Shown in pieces: positions 1 to 6,587 of a stretch of 6,587 nucleotides of DNA. The DNA lies in contig CANHLB010000101.1 in assembly GCA_947461335.1 (NCBI GenBank), positions 1 through 6,587 of the forward strand, written 5' to 3'. Position numbers and translations under genes: made by a program. Position 1 is the stretch's first letter, and every line of letters begins with the position of its first letter. The notes under the pieces were generated by a model that saw nothing but the letters and a program-made list of their open reading frames with translations, searched no databases and was not told the DNA's origin. The DNA comes from Burkholderiaceae bacterium (GTDB lineage: Bacteria > Pseudomonadota > Gammaproteobacteria > Burkholderiales > Burkholderiaceae).

Positions 1-1814
1 ATAATGAAAAAATGTTGGCAATCTCCTCTGATCGCGACACGCCCAAACGAGCCTTTAGCAACCAGACCAGTTTAGATATTGGCGTACTCAGTCCCAATTT
101 AACTTTACGAATTGATACTTACCCCCCGCCGACTAACCTGACCTTCAGAATGTTGATTGGGGTCGTGATTGGATTGAGCGCCTTTGTGATTTGGAGCTTG
201 TGGTCAGTCTTAAAGCAAATGCAAGTCCGCCAAGAAGCAGAAGCTAGTCTTCGAGCTGAAACAAGGTTTCGTAATGCCATGGAAAATTCCACGCCAGTTG
301 GGATTCGGGCTCATGACATGCAAAAGCGCATTACTTATGTGAACCCAGCGTTTTGCGAGATGACTGGCTGGTCGGCAGAGGAGATGATTGGTCTAACCCC
401 ACCCTTTCCTTTCTGGCCAGACTCTAGGCGTGATGAGCTGGTTGAGAAGATGAACCGCGCCCTGAAATCTGAAGTGATATCGAAAACAGGTATTGAGGGA
501 GTGATTTTGCGTCGTGATGGTTCTTTAATACAAACACGTACCTTTATTGCGCCACTGATTGATGAAAAGGGTAAGCAAAGTGGTTGGGTTACGTCATTAA
601 TTGACATCTCTGAGCCAAAAAAGATTCGTGAAGAGCTCGCCGTCTCACAAGAGCGCTTCATTACTGTGCTTGAAGGACTTGATGCAGCGGTATCAGTGGT
701 AGATCTTGAAAATGACAAACTTCTATTTGCAAATCGTTTTTATCGGGAAAACTTTGGCGATGACTCTAAAGGCCATTTCAAATTAGCTGGCAACGGCGAT
801 AATCTTGAAACTCTTCATGATGTTGCTGAAGACTTGCAAGACTCTCCTCCAGGCATTCCAACCTCATTCTTATATCAAGAATCGGAGTCAGAAGAAGTTC
901 AACTGGATGACGGTAGTAATAAGTGGTTTGAGGTTCGTCGTCGCTTCATACCATGGGTCGATGGCCATTTAGCCCAACTCTTAATTGCTACTGATATTAC
1001 GATCCGTAAAGAAGCAGATGATCTGGCACGTCAACAACAAGAGCGTATGCAATTTACAAGTCGCCTGACTACTATGGGTGAAATGGCATCCTCGCTTGCG
1101 CATGAGTTAAATCAACCGCTTTCTGCAATTTCTAATTACTGTATGGGTGTTGCCAAGCGCTTAGAAGGCAATCTTGATCCCTCCATCAGTAAAGATATTT
1201 TGCCTGCACTAGAAAAAGCATCTGAACAAGCTCATCGCGCAGGGACTATCATTCAGCGCATTCGTGGATTTGTGAAACGCAGTGAGCCGGTACGCAAATC
1301 TTCCTCCATGACAGAGATCATTAGCGATGCTGTTGGCCTTGTTGAAATTGAGGCGCACCGTCACCGCTTAAGCATTACTTCCAATATTGCTGAAAACTTG
1401 CCTGAGGTAGATGTCGATCCCGTACTCATTTTGCAAGTCTTAGTTAACCTCCTGAAAAATGCCCTCGATAGTGTGCGCGAAGCCTATCCCCTATCATCCC
1501 GTTGGACGGCGCCCCCAGTCAATATTGCGGCTGATATCGATACCAGTACCTTCCCGGCAATGCTCAGAATTCGGGTAACAGATTCTGGGGGTGGAATTGC
1601 TGAATCCGTCATAAATCGGATGTTTGAGCCGTTTTTTAGCACCAAAGCTGATGGAATGGGCATGGGCCTCAATATTTGCCGCTCCATTATCGAATCTCAT
1701 CATGGGCGACTTTGGGCATCCAATGTAATGGACTCCGAACGCACCAAGCTGGCCGGCTGTACCTTTACAATACTTCTACCACTCGAATCCCCCGATTCTC
1801 TGGAAAATGGATAA
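1..1814 (+). CDS. PAS-domain sensor histidine kinase, DctS/FixL-like (5' end outside window)
   Basis: Membrane sensor kinase that would autophosphorylate on histidine and pass the phosphate to the response regulator encoded just downstream. Residues are numbered from the ATG at base 12. The frame is open to the left edge, and the first 45 residues look like the tail of a periplasmic sensor domain, so that ATG is probably internal and the gene starts outside the window. Seen in order: a transmembrane helix at 47-67; PAS 1 at about 83-202 (YVNPAFCEMTGWSAEEMIG); PAS 2 at about 214-332; a HisKA dimerisation domain with phosphoacceptor H364 in the motif AHELNQPL; and a HATPase domain with N-box N483, G1 box DSGGG at 524-528, F box FEPFFSTK and G2 box GMGMG at 548-552. 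All catalytic boxes are intact. The family resembles DctS, DctB and FixL. A C4-dicarboxylate ligand is possible but unproven, because the sensor domain is not visible. Confidence 0.93.
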   Translation, partial: NEKMLAISSDRDTPKRAFSNQTSLDIGVLSPNLTLRIDTYPPPTNLTFRMLIGVVIGLSAFVIWSLWSVLKQMQVRQEAEASLRAETRFRNAMENSTPVGIRAHDMQKRITYVNPAFCEMTGWSAEEMIGLTPPFPFWPDSRRDELVEKMNRALKSEVISKTGIEGVILRRDGSLIQTRTFIAPLIDEKGKQSGWVTSLIDISEPKKIREELAVSQERFITVLEGLDAAVSVVDLENDKLLFANRFYRENFGDDSKGHFKLAGNGDNLETLHDVAEDLQDSPPGIPTSFLYQESESEEVQLDDGSNKWFEVRRRFIPWVDGHLAQLLIATDITIRKEADDLARQQQERMQFTSRLTTMGEMASSLAHELNQPLSAISNYCMGVAKRLEGNLDPSISKDILPALEKASEQAHRAGTIIQRIRGFVKRSEPVRKSSSMTEIISDAVGLVEIEAHRHRLSITSNIAENLPEVDVDPVLILQVLVNLLKNALDSVREAYPLSSRWTAPPVNIAADIDTSTFPAMLRIRVTDSGGGIAESVINRMFEPFFSTKADGMGMGLNICRSIIESHHGRLWASNVMDSERTKLAGCTFTILLPLESPDSLENG

Positions 1815-1850
1815 ACATCCTATTTTGAGATTTACCTTGCGAGACCCAAT

Positions 1851-2495
1851 ATGAACTTAGCTGCTGCCAAACCGAACCAAGCCGAAGTCGTTTATGTAGT
1901 TGACGACGATGAAGCTGTACGTGATTCACTCACCTGGCTTTTAGAAAGCAATGGTTATGTAGTTCGCTGTCACGCTAGCGCCGAACGTTTTTTACAATCT
2001 TTACAAAGTACGGATAAATCTACTATCTCTTGCGCGATCTTAGATGTTCGCATGCCTGGGATGTCTGGTCTTGAACTACAAGAGCGTCTCATTAGTGAAA
2101 ATTTCCCAATGCCAGTTGCCTTCATTACTGGCCACGGTGATGTCTCTATGGCGGTGTCTACTATGAAACGGGGTGCGGTTGATTTTATTGAGAAGCCATT
2201 TAAAGAAAATGATCTCTGTGGTTTAGTAGATCGCATGTTTGCTAAAGCAAGAGTAGATTACTCACAGGCGAGCCAACGTAAAATTACTCAGAGTTTGCTC
2301 AGCAAGCTTACTGGTCGTGAGCGCCAAGTATTAGAGCGTATCGTTGCAGGCCGCCTCAATAAACAAATTGCAGATGACCTCGGAATTTCTATTAAGACAG
2401 TTGAAGCGCACCGCGCCAATATTATGGAAAAGCTTAACGTCAATACCGTAGCAGACCTGCTCCGCCTTGCTTTATCTGACCCACAACCTAATTAA
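1851..2495 (+). CDS. FixJ/DctR-type response regulator, LuxR-type HTH
   Basis: Cytoplasmic transcription factor, 214 residues, and the expected partner of the kinase encoded 36 bases upstream. The receiver domain (about 12-125) has the acidic cluster D18-D19-D20, phosphoacceptor D65 in LDVRMPG, T93 in FITGHGD, and K115 in EKPF, so the whole phosphorylation site is intact. The C-terminal domain (about 150-212) begins with LTGRER and has the recognition-helix region [17 protein letters not shown], typical of the NarL/FixJ group. Length and domain order are normal for FixJ or DctR. The start is the ATG at 1851; only a weak GAGA (1841-1844) precedes it, so translation may depend partly on coupling to the kinase gene. 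The target promoters cannot be read from this window. In relatives such as Rhodobacter DctSR the pair controls C4-dicarboxylate uptake, but no transporter gene is present here. Confidence 0.94.
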   Translation: MNLAAAKPNQAEVVYVVDDDEAVRDSLTWLLESNGYVVRCHASAERFLQSLQSTDKSTISCAILDVRMPGMSGLELQERLISENFPMPVAFITGHGDVSMAVSTMKRGAVDFIEKPFKENDLCGLVDRMFAKARVDYSQASQRKITQSLLSKLTGRERQVLERIVAGRLNKQIADDLGISIKTVEAHRANIMEKLNVNTVADLLRLALSDPQPN

Positions 2496-2515
2496 CTCCA
2501 ATTAATACTCTCGCT

Positions 2516-3370
2516 ATGCCCGCCCAATTACTAGACGGTAACGCGCTCTCCAAAAAACTACGTGCTGAAATTGCAGCGCGTGGCGCAATTGTTACTGCTA
2601 AGGGTGTTCGTCCCGGGTTGGCAGTCATCGTGGTGGGCGAAAATCCAGCCAGCCAAGTGTATGTTCGTAATAAAGTGAAAGCCTGTGAGGATGTGGGTTT
2701 TCATTCGGTACTAGAGCGCTACTCTGCTGAGCTTGGGGAAGAAGAACTGCTCGCCCGTATCGCTACTCTCAATGCTGACCCATCCATTCATGGGATCCTA
2801 GTGCAATTACCACTACCAGAGCATATTGCCGCTGAACGGGTGCTCGAAGCAATTGCCCCTGAAAAAGATGTCGATGGCTTCCATGTGGCGAATGCTGGAG
2901 CCTTAATGGTTGGTCAACCAGAATTTAAGCCCTGCACTCCTTATGGCTGCATGAAACTCTTAGAGAGTATTGATTACCCGATTCGCGGCGCCCGCGCAGT
3001 CATTGTTGGGGCCTCCAATATTGTTGGCAAACCCATGGCGATGCTCCTTCTACAAGCAGGTGCTACGGTCACCATCTGCAATAGTAAGACCCGTGATTTG
3101 GCTCACCATACGAAAGATGCCGATATCTTGGTGGTTGCTACTGGTAAGCCCAGGATGATTTCAGGCGATATGGTAAAAAACGGCGCTGTTGTCATTGATG
3201 TGGGCATCAACCGTCTGCCAGATGGCAAGCTATGCGGCGACGTGGATTTTGATGCCGCTAAATACATCGCTGGTTGGATCACCCCGGTTCCTGGTGGCGT
3301 TGGTCCAATGACGATCACCATGCTTCTCATGAATACTTTAGAAGCAGCAGAAAAGGCAGCAAAGCGCTAG
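2516..3370 (+). CDS. folD: FolD: methylenetetrahydrofolate dehydrogenase / methenyltetrahydrofolate cyclohydrolase
   Basis: Bifunctional cytoplasmic enzyme interconverting 5,10-methylene-, 5,10-methenyl- and 10-formyl-tetrahydrofolate with NADP(H), supplying one-carbon units for purine and formyl-Met-tRNA synthesis. The 284-residue length is normal for bacterial FolD. The N-terminal catalytic domain has the signature YVRNKVKAC with Y49 and catalytic K53, the strand GILVQLPLP, and KDVDGF with D120. The Rossmann part has GASNIVGKP at 165-173, and the C-terminal signature [11 protein letters not shown] lies at 256-266. All key residues are present. The ATG at 2516 gives the usual N-terminus ([15 protein letters not shown]). 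It follows the regulator's stop by 20 bases, and those 20 bases contain no recognisable Shine-Dalgarno sequence, so translation is probably coupled or the mRNA may be leaderless. Its position downstream of a two-component pair suggests co-transcription rather than a shared pathway. Confidence 0.97.
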   Translation: MPAQLLDGNALSKKLRAEIAARGAIVTAKGVRPGLAVIVVGENPASQVYVRNKVKACEDVGFHSVLERYSAELGEEELLARIATLNADPSIHGILVQLPLPEHIAAERVLEAIAPEKDVDGFHVANAGALMVGQPEFKPCTPYGCMKLLESIDYPIRGARAVIVGASNIVGKPMAMLLLQAGATVTICNSKTRDLAHHTKDADILVVATGKPRMISGDMVKNGAVVIDVGINRLPDGKLCGDVDFDAAKYIAGWITPVPGGVGPMTITMLLMNTLEAAEKAAKR

Positions 3371-3382
3371 ATCCATTAAGCT

Positions 3383-3388
3383 AGAGGG
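3383..3388 (+). promoter_or_regulatory. Shine-Dalgarno-like AGAGGG before prlC, unusually close to the ATG
   Basis: AGAGGG lies one base before the ATG at 3390, much closer than the usual 5-9 bases. No other ATG, GTG or TTG occurs within the next dozen bases in any frame, so the motif does not point to a better start. It may be used inefficiently, or it may be coincidental. Confidence 0.4.
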
Positions 3389-3389
3389 T

Positions 3390-5525
3390 ATGACAACATC
3401 CCTCTTATCCCCCCTAGTCGCCTTACCCGCTTCCTTAGAAAATAACCCCCTCCTGACTTTTGGTCGTGGTATTGCCGCATACTCCGAAGTAAAACCTGAG
3501 CATATTGCTCCTGCAATTGGCTTCTTACTTAAATATGCACAGGATGCCGTGGATACAGCAACTCATCCTGAAACACCTTCAAGTTGGGAAAAGCTGGTTG
3601 AGCCATTAGAGGATGCTACTGAAGCATTAGATAGATCTTGGGGGGCTATCTCTCACCTAAATAACGTGGCTGACACCCCAGAGTTGCGAGCTGCATTCGG
3701 CCAGATGCTTCCTGAATACACAGCCTTTCGCTCTAATCTTGGACAGAACTTAGCGCTTTATCAAAAATTTAAAGCACTTAAAAACAGTCCGCAATTTGCA
3801 GAACTCAATCGCGCACAACAAAAAGTCATTGAAAACTCACTGCGAGATTTTCGACTTGGCGGTGCTGAATTGAGCGATGCTGAGAAACCGCGTTTTTCTG
3901 TAATCCAAGATGAACAAGCGTCTCTTGGTAAAAAATTCTCAGAGCATGTCTTAGATGCAACCGACTGCTTTGTACACACAATTACTGATAAAGCTGACCT
4001 TGCTGGTTTGCCAGAGGATATCCTTGCTGCAGCTGCAGATACAGCACAGCAAAAAGGTTTACAAGGCTGGGCATTTACCTTGCACTTCCCTTCTTACTAT
4101 CCAGTCATGCAGTATTCCGAAAATCGGGAACTACGGCGCCTCATGTATCAGGCCTATGTCACTCGCTCATCAGAGCTGGGACCGCAATATGGCGAAGGTA
4201 AGCTCGATTGGGATAACACTCACAATATGTTAGATCAACTCCGCCTGCGTGATGAAGAAGCTCGCATGCTAGGATTTGCAAATTATGCAGCCTTAAGCTT
4301 AGCCCCCAAAATGGCGAATAGCGTTGATGAAGTAGACCTCTTTCTGACGAACTTTGCCATCAAATCAAAGCCATTTGCTCAGAAAGATTATCAAGAACTT
4401 TGTGAGTTTGCAAAAGCGGAACTAGGATTTACTGAAGGACTTGAGCCTTGGGATATTCCCTTTGCCTCTGAGCGCCTAAAACAAACGCGTTACGCTTTCT
4501 CAGAGAATGAACTCAAACAATACTTTCCTTTACCAAAGGTATTAGATGGTTTATTCCGAGTGATCCAGACATTGTTTGGTGTCAAAATTGAATCTGCCAA
4601 CCTACCAACGTGGCATGCTGATGTGCAGTCTTTTGCCGTGAAAGACCTTGCTGGAAAAATCCGAGCGTACTTCTATCTAGATCCTTATGCCCGCCCCGGA
4701 AAACGTGGTGGCGCTTGGATGGATGACGCTCGTGGTCGTAGAGAGCTTGCCAATGGAGAAATCCAGATCCCTGTAGCCTATCTGGTATGCAACTTTGCTC
4801 CTCCGGTAACAGTAGATGGCATATTGCGCCAACCAACGATTACCCATGATGATGTCATTACCCTATTTCATGAGAGTGGCCATGGTTTGCACCACCTCCT
4901 TACACAGGTTAGCGCCTTGGGTGTTTCAGGCATCAATGGAGTTGAATGGGATGCTGTTGAACTACCAAGTCAATTTATGGAGAATTTCTGTTGGGAATGG
5001 GAGGTGCTTGAGAAGATGTCGGCACATGCGCAAACTGGCAAACCCTTGCCACGCGAGCTCTTTGAAAAAATGTTAGCTGCCAAGAATTTCCAGAATGGTT
5101 TAGCAACCTTACGTCAAGTTGTGATGTCTTTAACCGATTGGAGACTACATTCAAGCTTTGATACAAAGAGTGCTAAAGGTCAATCAGTACTAGAAGTCTC
5201 TAGAAATATTGCCGATGAGTACGGCATCATTCCACAGCCTGAGATCTCTCGTTGGATTAATTCCTTTAGCCATATCTTTGCTGGCGGCTATGCTGCTGGT
5301 TACTACAGCTATAAATGGGCTGAAGTTCTGTCTGCCGATGTTTACTCTGCTTTTGAGGAAGCTGCAAAGCTTACTGGCAGCGTACTAGATGCTAAAACAG
5401 GTGCGCGTTACCGAGAAGAAATTCTGGAGGTGGGCGGTAGTCGCCCTGCTGCTGAATCTTTTAAAGCCTTCCGTGGCAGAGAGCCAAGCATTGATGCATT
5501 ACTAAGACATGGCGGCATGGCTTAG
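3390..5525 (+). CDS. prlC: Oligopeptidase A, M3-family zinc metallopeptidase
   Basis: Cytoplasmic zinc endopeptidase that degrades short peptides, including cleaved signal peptides, downstream of the large ATP-dependent proteases. It has 711 residues, against roughly 680 for E. coli PrlC. The zinc site is HESGH with ligands H494 and H498 and catalytic E495; the third ligand is E524 in WDAVELPSQFMEN. The C-terminal substrate-binding stretch FSHIFAGGYAAGYYSYKWAEV is present, with Y634, Y638 and Y641 spaced like the conserved tyrosines of thimet oligopeptidase. The C-terminus has the family ending FRGREPSIDALLRHGG. Compared with E. coli PrlC there are about 17 extra residues before NPLL; no signal peptide is evident. 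The gene starts 19 bases after folD and ends in tandem in-frame stops, TAG TAA. It could be named generically as an M3 peptidase, but the motif wording matches PrlC rather than Dcp or PepF. Confidence 0.95.
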   Translation: MTTSLLSPLVALPASLENNPLLTFGRGIAAYSEVKPEHIAPAIGFLLKYAQDAVDTATHPETPSSWEKLVEPLEDATEALDRSWGAISHLNNVADTPELRAAFGQMLPEYTAFRSNLGQNLALYQKFKALKNSPQFAELNRAQQKVIENSLRDFRLGGAELSDAEKPRFSVIQDEQASLGKKFSEHVLDATDCFVHTITDKADLAGLPEDILAAAADTAQQKGLQGWAFTLHFPSYYPVMQYSENRELRRLMYQAYVTRSSELGPQYGEGKLDWDNTHNMLDQLRLRDEEARMLGFANYAALSLAPKMANSVDEVDLFLTNFAIKSKPFAQKDYQELCEFAKAELGFTEGLEPWDIPFASERLKQTRYAFSENELKQYFPLPKVLDGLFRVIQTLFGVKIESANLPTWHADVQSFAVKDLAGKIRAYFYLDPYARPGKRGGAWMDDARGRRELANGEIQIPVAYLVCNFAPPVTVDGILRQPTITHDDVITLFHESGHGLHHLLTQVSALGVSGINGVEWDAVELPSQFMENFCWEWEVLEKMSAHAQTGKPLPRELFEKMLAAKNFQNGLATLRQVVMSLTDWRLHSSFDTKSAKGQSVLEVSRNIADEYGIIPQPEISRWINSFSHIFAGGYAAGYYSYKWAEVLSADVYSAFEEAAKLTGSVLDAKTGARYREEILEVGGSRPAAESFKAFRGREPSIDALLRHGGMA

Positions 5526-5545
5526 TAAGCGCAAGATAAAAGGAA

Positions 5546-5707
5546 TTATTTATTCATTCTTTTGCAAACTGAGTCAGAAATAGTCGCCAAGAAATAAACT
5601 ACCATGCCAAGGACGAAGACGAGATAACTACCATCGTTGAAAAATTGCAGTAATCCTACTATGACTATGCCAAGGGCAAGAACGCTGACTATGGTTTTAG
5701 CAAACAT
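5546..5707 (-). CDS. Small two-helix membrane protein, 53 residues, unknown function
   Basis: Read on the minus strand from ATG (5707-5705) to TAA (5548-5546). The product starts MFAKTIVSVLALG and ends SDSVCKRMNK. It has two hydrophobic segments, about residues 5-23 and 28-44, separated by the short polar turn NDGS, so a membrane hairpin is predicted. The positive C-terminal tail (KRMNK) and K4 near the N-terminus suggest both ends face the cytoplasm. Support for a real gene: AGGA at 5715-5718 sits 7 bases before the ATG, the frame is clean and fills an otherwise empty gap, and the composition is that of a membrane protein, not random translation. Against it: three of its four isoleucine codons are ATA, which is uncommon in the neighbouring genes. 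It lies 95 bases downstream of xth on the same strand, so it may be co-transcribed with it, and it converges on prlC. I recognise no family and assign no function. Confidence 0.72.
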   Translation of the reverse strand: MFAKTIVSVLALGIVIVGLLQFFNDGSYLVFVLGMVVYFLATISDSVCKRMNK

Positions 5708-5712
5708 ATTGA

Positions 5713-5718
5713 TTTCCT
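5713..5718 (-). promoter_or_regulatory. Ribosome binding site of the small membrane protein gene
   Basis: On the minus strand the bases read AGGAAA, and the AGGA core is 7 bases from the ATG at 5707. This is the best-placed Shine-Dalgarno sequence in the window. It supports both the existence of the small gene and its chosen start. Confidence 0.6.
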
Positions 5719-5730
5719 AAAAATGAAGGT

Positions 5731-5758
5731 GTTTTAATTATCCGTAATCTTAAGACAA
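5731..5758 (-). promoter_or_regulatory. Possible sigma-70 promoter for the small membrane protein gene
   Basis: On the minus strand TTGTCT (5758-5753) and TAAAAC (5736-5731) are 16 bases apart, each matching four of six consensus positions. A better -10-like GATAAT overlaps at 5742-5737 but has no good -35 partner. Either would start transcription shortly upstream of the AGGA site. AT-rich sequence gives such matches easily, so this is tentative; the gene could instead be read from the xth transcript. Confidence 0.22.
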
Positions 5759-5768
5759 AATGAGGTTT

Positions 5769-5784
5769 CATGCTTTGTGGCATG
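5769..5784. repeat. Short perfect inverted repeat between the small gene and xth
   Basis: CATGC-TTTGTG-GCATG: two perfect 5-base arms around a 6-base loop. On the plus strand a run of six T follows, but only at 5795-5800, ten bases after the hairpin, so it is not a standard intrinsic terminator. It could be a weak terminator for leftward or rightward transcripts, a protein-binding site, or chance. Confidence 0.3.
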
Positions 5785-5802
5785 TATTGACTACTTTTTT
5801 AT

Positions 5803-6587
5803 CTAATTCTTCTGAATAACCGCTATCACAGGCGCATGGTCAGAAGGCTGCTCCCAGGCTCTAGGCTCTTTATCGACTGTGCTGGCGCTGCACTTTGCTT
5901 TCAGGGCTTCGCTGAGTAGGATGTGATCAATGCGCATTCCAGCGTTTCTTCTGAAACCCATCATGCGATAGTCCCACCAACTAAATGATTTAGGTGCTTG
6001 TTCAAACATTCTGAATGAGTCGCTGAGTCCAAGATTGATTAATTCTTGAAACGCGTTTCTTTCTGGGGGCGAAACGAGGTTCTGGCCTTCCCATGCTTTA
6101 GGGTCGTGCACATCTTGATCACCTGGGGCGATATTAAAGTCACCCAACAGTGCTAAGCGTTGATTTTGTTCTAGCTCTTCTGTTAACCAGGTTTGTAATT
6201 TAGTTAACCAAGACAATTTGTAGATAAACTTATCGCTATCAGGTGATTGTCCATTTGGAAAATAGGCTGAGATCAGCCTAATAGGTTTTGTTCCAGCAAA
6301 TGGAATAGTAGCTGCGAGAATCCGTTGCTGCTCATCATCATTTCCGGGGATATTTCTGATGGGTTTTAGAAAGGTAGTGGCTGCATCAGAGGCGATGGCT
6401 GCTAAAGCTGCTTTGCGCACAATGATGGCAACACCGTTGTAAGTCTTTTGCCCAGCGGCGAGACTGAGATAGCCTGCTGCCTCTAGCTCTTGATGAGGGT
6501 ACTTGTCATCCGTGAGCTTGAGCTCTTGTAAGCACAAGGCATCAATAGCTTGCTTCTTTTGTTCCTGATCTTGTAGCCAACGAAGTA
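5803..6587 (-). CDS. xth: Exodeoxyribonuclease III (N-terminus outside window)
   Basis: DNA repair enzyme of the exonuclease III / AP-endonuclease family (EEP fold) that cleaves at abasic sites and removes 3' blocking groups or nucleotides from duplex DNA. Visible motifs on the minus strand: LCLQELK, with the metal-binding Glu at 6525-6523; GDFNIAP, with catalytic Asp at 6141-6139 and Asn at 6135-6133; MRIDHILLS; and the C-terminal SDHAPV, with Asp at 5841-5839 and His at 5838-5836. The frame stays open to the right edge, adding the residues LRWLQDQEQKKQAIDA before the LCLQE motif. The start codon and the first strand (the family's FNINGL-type motif) therefore lie outside the window; the in-frame TTG at 6537 is not the start. 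About 260 residues are visible, close to complete for a family of about 260-275. The stop is TAG at 5805-5803. No truncation or missing active-site residue is seen in the visible part. Confidence 0.95.
   Translation of the reverse strand, partial: LRWLQDQEQKKQAIDALCLQELKLTDDKYPHQELEAAGYLSLAAGQKTYNGVAIIVRKAALAAIASDAATTFLKPIRNIPGNDDEQQRILAATIPFAGTKPIRLISAYFPNGQSPDSDKFIYKLSWLTKLQTWLTEELEQNQRLALLGDFNIAPGDQDVHDPKAWEGQNLVSPPERNAFQELINLGLSDSFRMFEQAPKSFSWWDYRMMGFRRNAGMRIDHILLSEALKAKCSASTVDKEPRAWEQPSDHAPVIAVIQKN

Noticed and set aside
12..14. ATG at 12 as the true start of the sensor kinase
   Set aside because: The frame is open back to base 3, and the residues before the transmembrane helix resemble the end of a periplasmic domain, so the gene most likely starts outside the window.
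335..718. Minus-strand frame of 127 codons opposite the kinase PAS region
   Set aside because: It lies wholly antisense to conserved PAS domains, is serine-rich low-quality translation and has no family resemblance; it is a shadow of the real gene. The other frames overlapping the regulator, folD and prlC were rejected for the same reason.
3366..3384. GCTAG repeated at the folD stop and before the prlC ATG
   Set aside because: A 5-base direct repeat is too short to be meaningful; one copy contains the folD stop codon.
4024..4050. CTGCAGCTGCAG-type repeat inside prlC
   Set aside because: It encodes an alanine-rich helix (LAAAADTA) within a conserved gene; simple codon repetition explains it.
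5538..5563. AT-rich partial inverted repeat (AAAAGGAAT ... ATTCTTTT) as a bidirectional terminator for prlC and the small gene
   Set aside because: The stem is almost all A-T pairs with a bulged G, and there is no GC core; it would be too unstable to call an intrinsic terminator.
5748..5755. Perfect 8-base palindrome TCTTAAGA upstream of the small gene, considered as an operator
   Set aside because: It does not extend beyond 8 bases and such palindromes are common by chance in AT-rich gaps.
6535..6537. TTG at 6537 as the start of exodeoxyribonuclease III
   Set aside because: It falls inside the conserved ALCLQELK motif and the frame continues to the right edge; the real start is beyond the window.

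Overview
The window looks like ordinary chromosomal sequence from a betaproteobacterium of the Burkholderiales. Protein wording (FolD, PrlC, ExoIII), compact gene spacing and moderate base composition are most like a Polynucleobacter-type freshwater bacterium. That placement comes from family familiarity, not from a database search.

Plus strand, 1-5525: four genes run the same way with gaps of 36, 20 and 19 bases, so they probably form one transcription unit. They are (i) the C-terminal part of a membrane-bound sensor histidine kinase with two PAS domains, cut by the left edge; (ii) a FixJ/DctR-type response regulator with a LuxR-type helix-turn-helix; (iii) folD, for one-carbon folate metabolism; and (iv) prlC, an M3 zinc oligopeptidase (oligopeptidase A). 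The kinase and regulator form a classical phosphorelay pair. Nothing in the sequence says why folD and prlC follow them; they may be housekeeping genes sharing the transcript.

Minus strand, 5546-6587: exodeoxyribonuclease III (xth) enters from the right edge, and its N-terminus lies outside the window. Between xth and prlC is a short gene that is easy to miss, at 5546-5707 on the minus strand. It encodes a 53-residue protein predicted to be a two-helix membrane hairpin, has a good AGGA ribosome binding site, and converges on prlC with only 20 bases between the stop codons. Its two hydrophobic halves look like a degenerate internal repeat.

I saw no mobile element, CRISPR array, tRNA, rRNA or riboswitch. 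The window is mostly well-known families. The small membrane protein and its tight convergent arrangement with prlC are the only clearly undescribed elements I can support.
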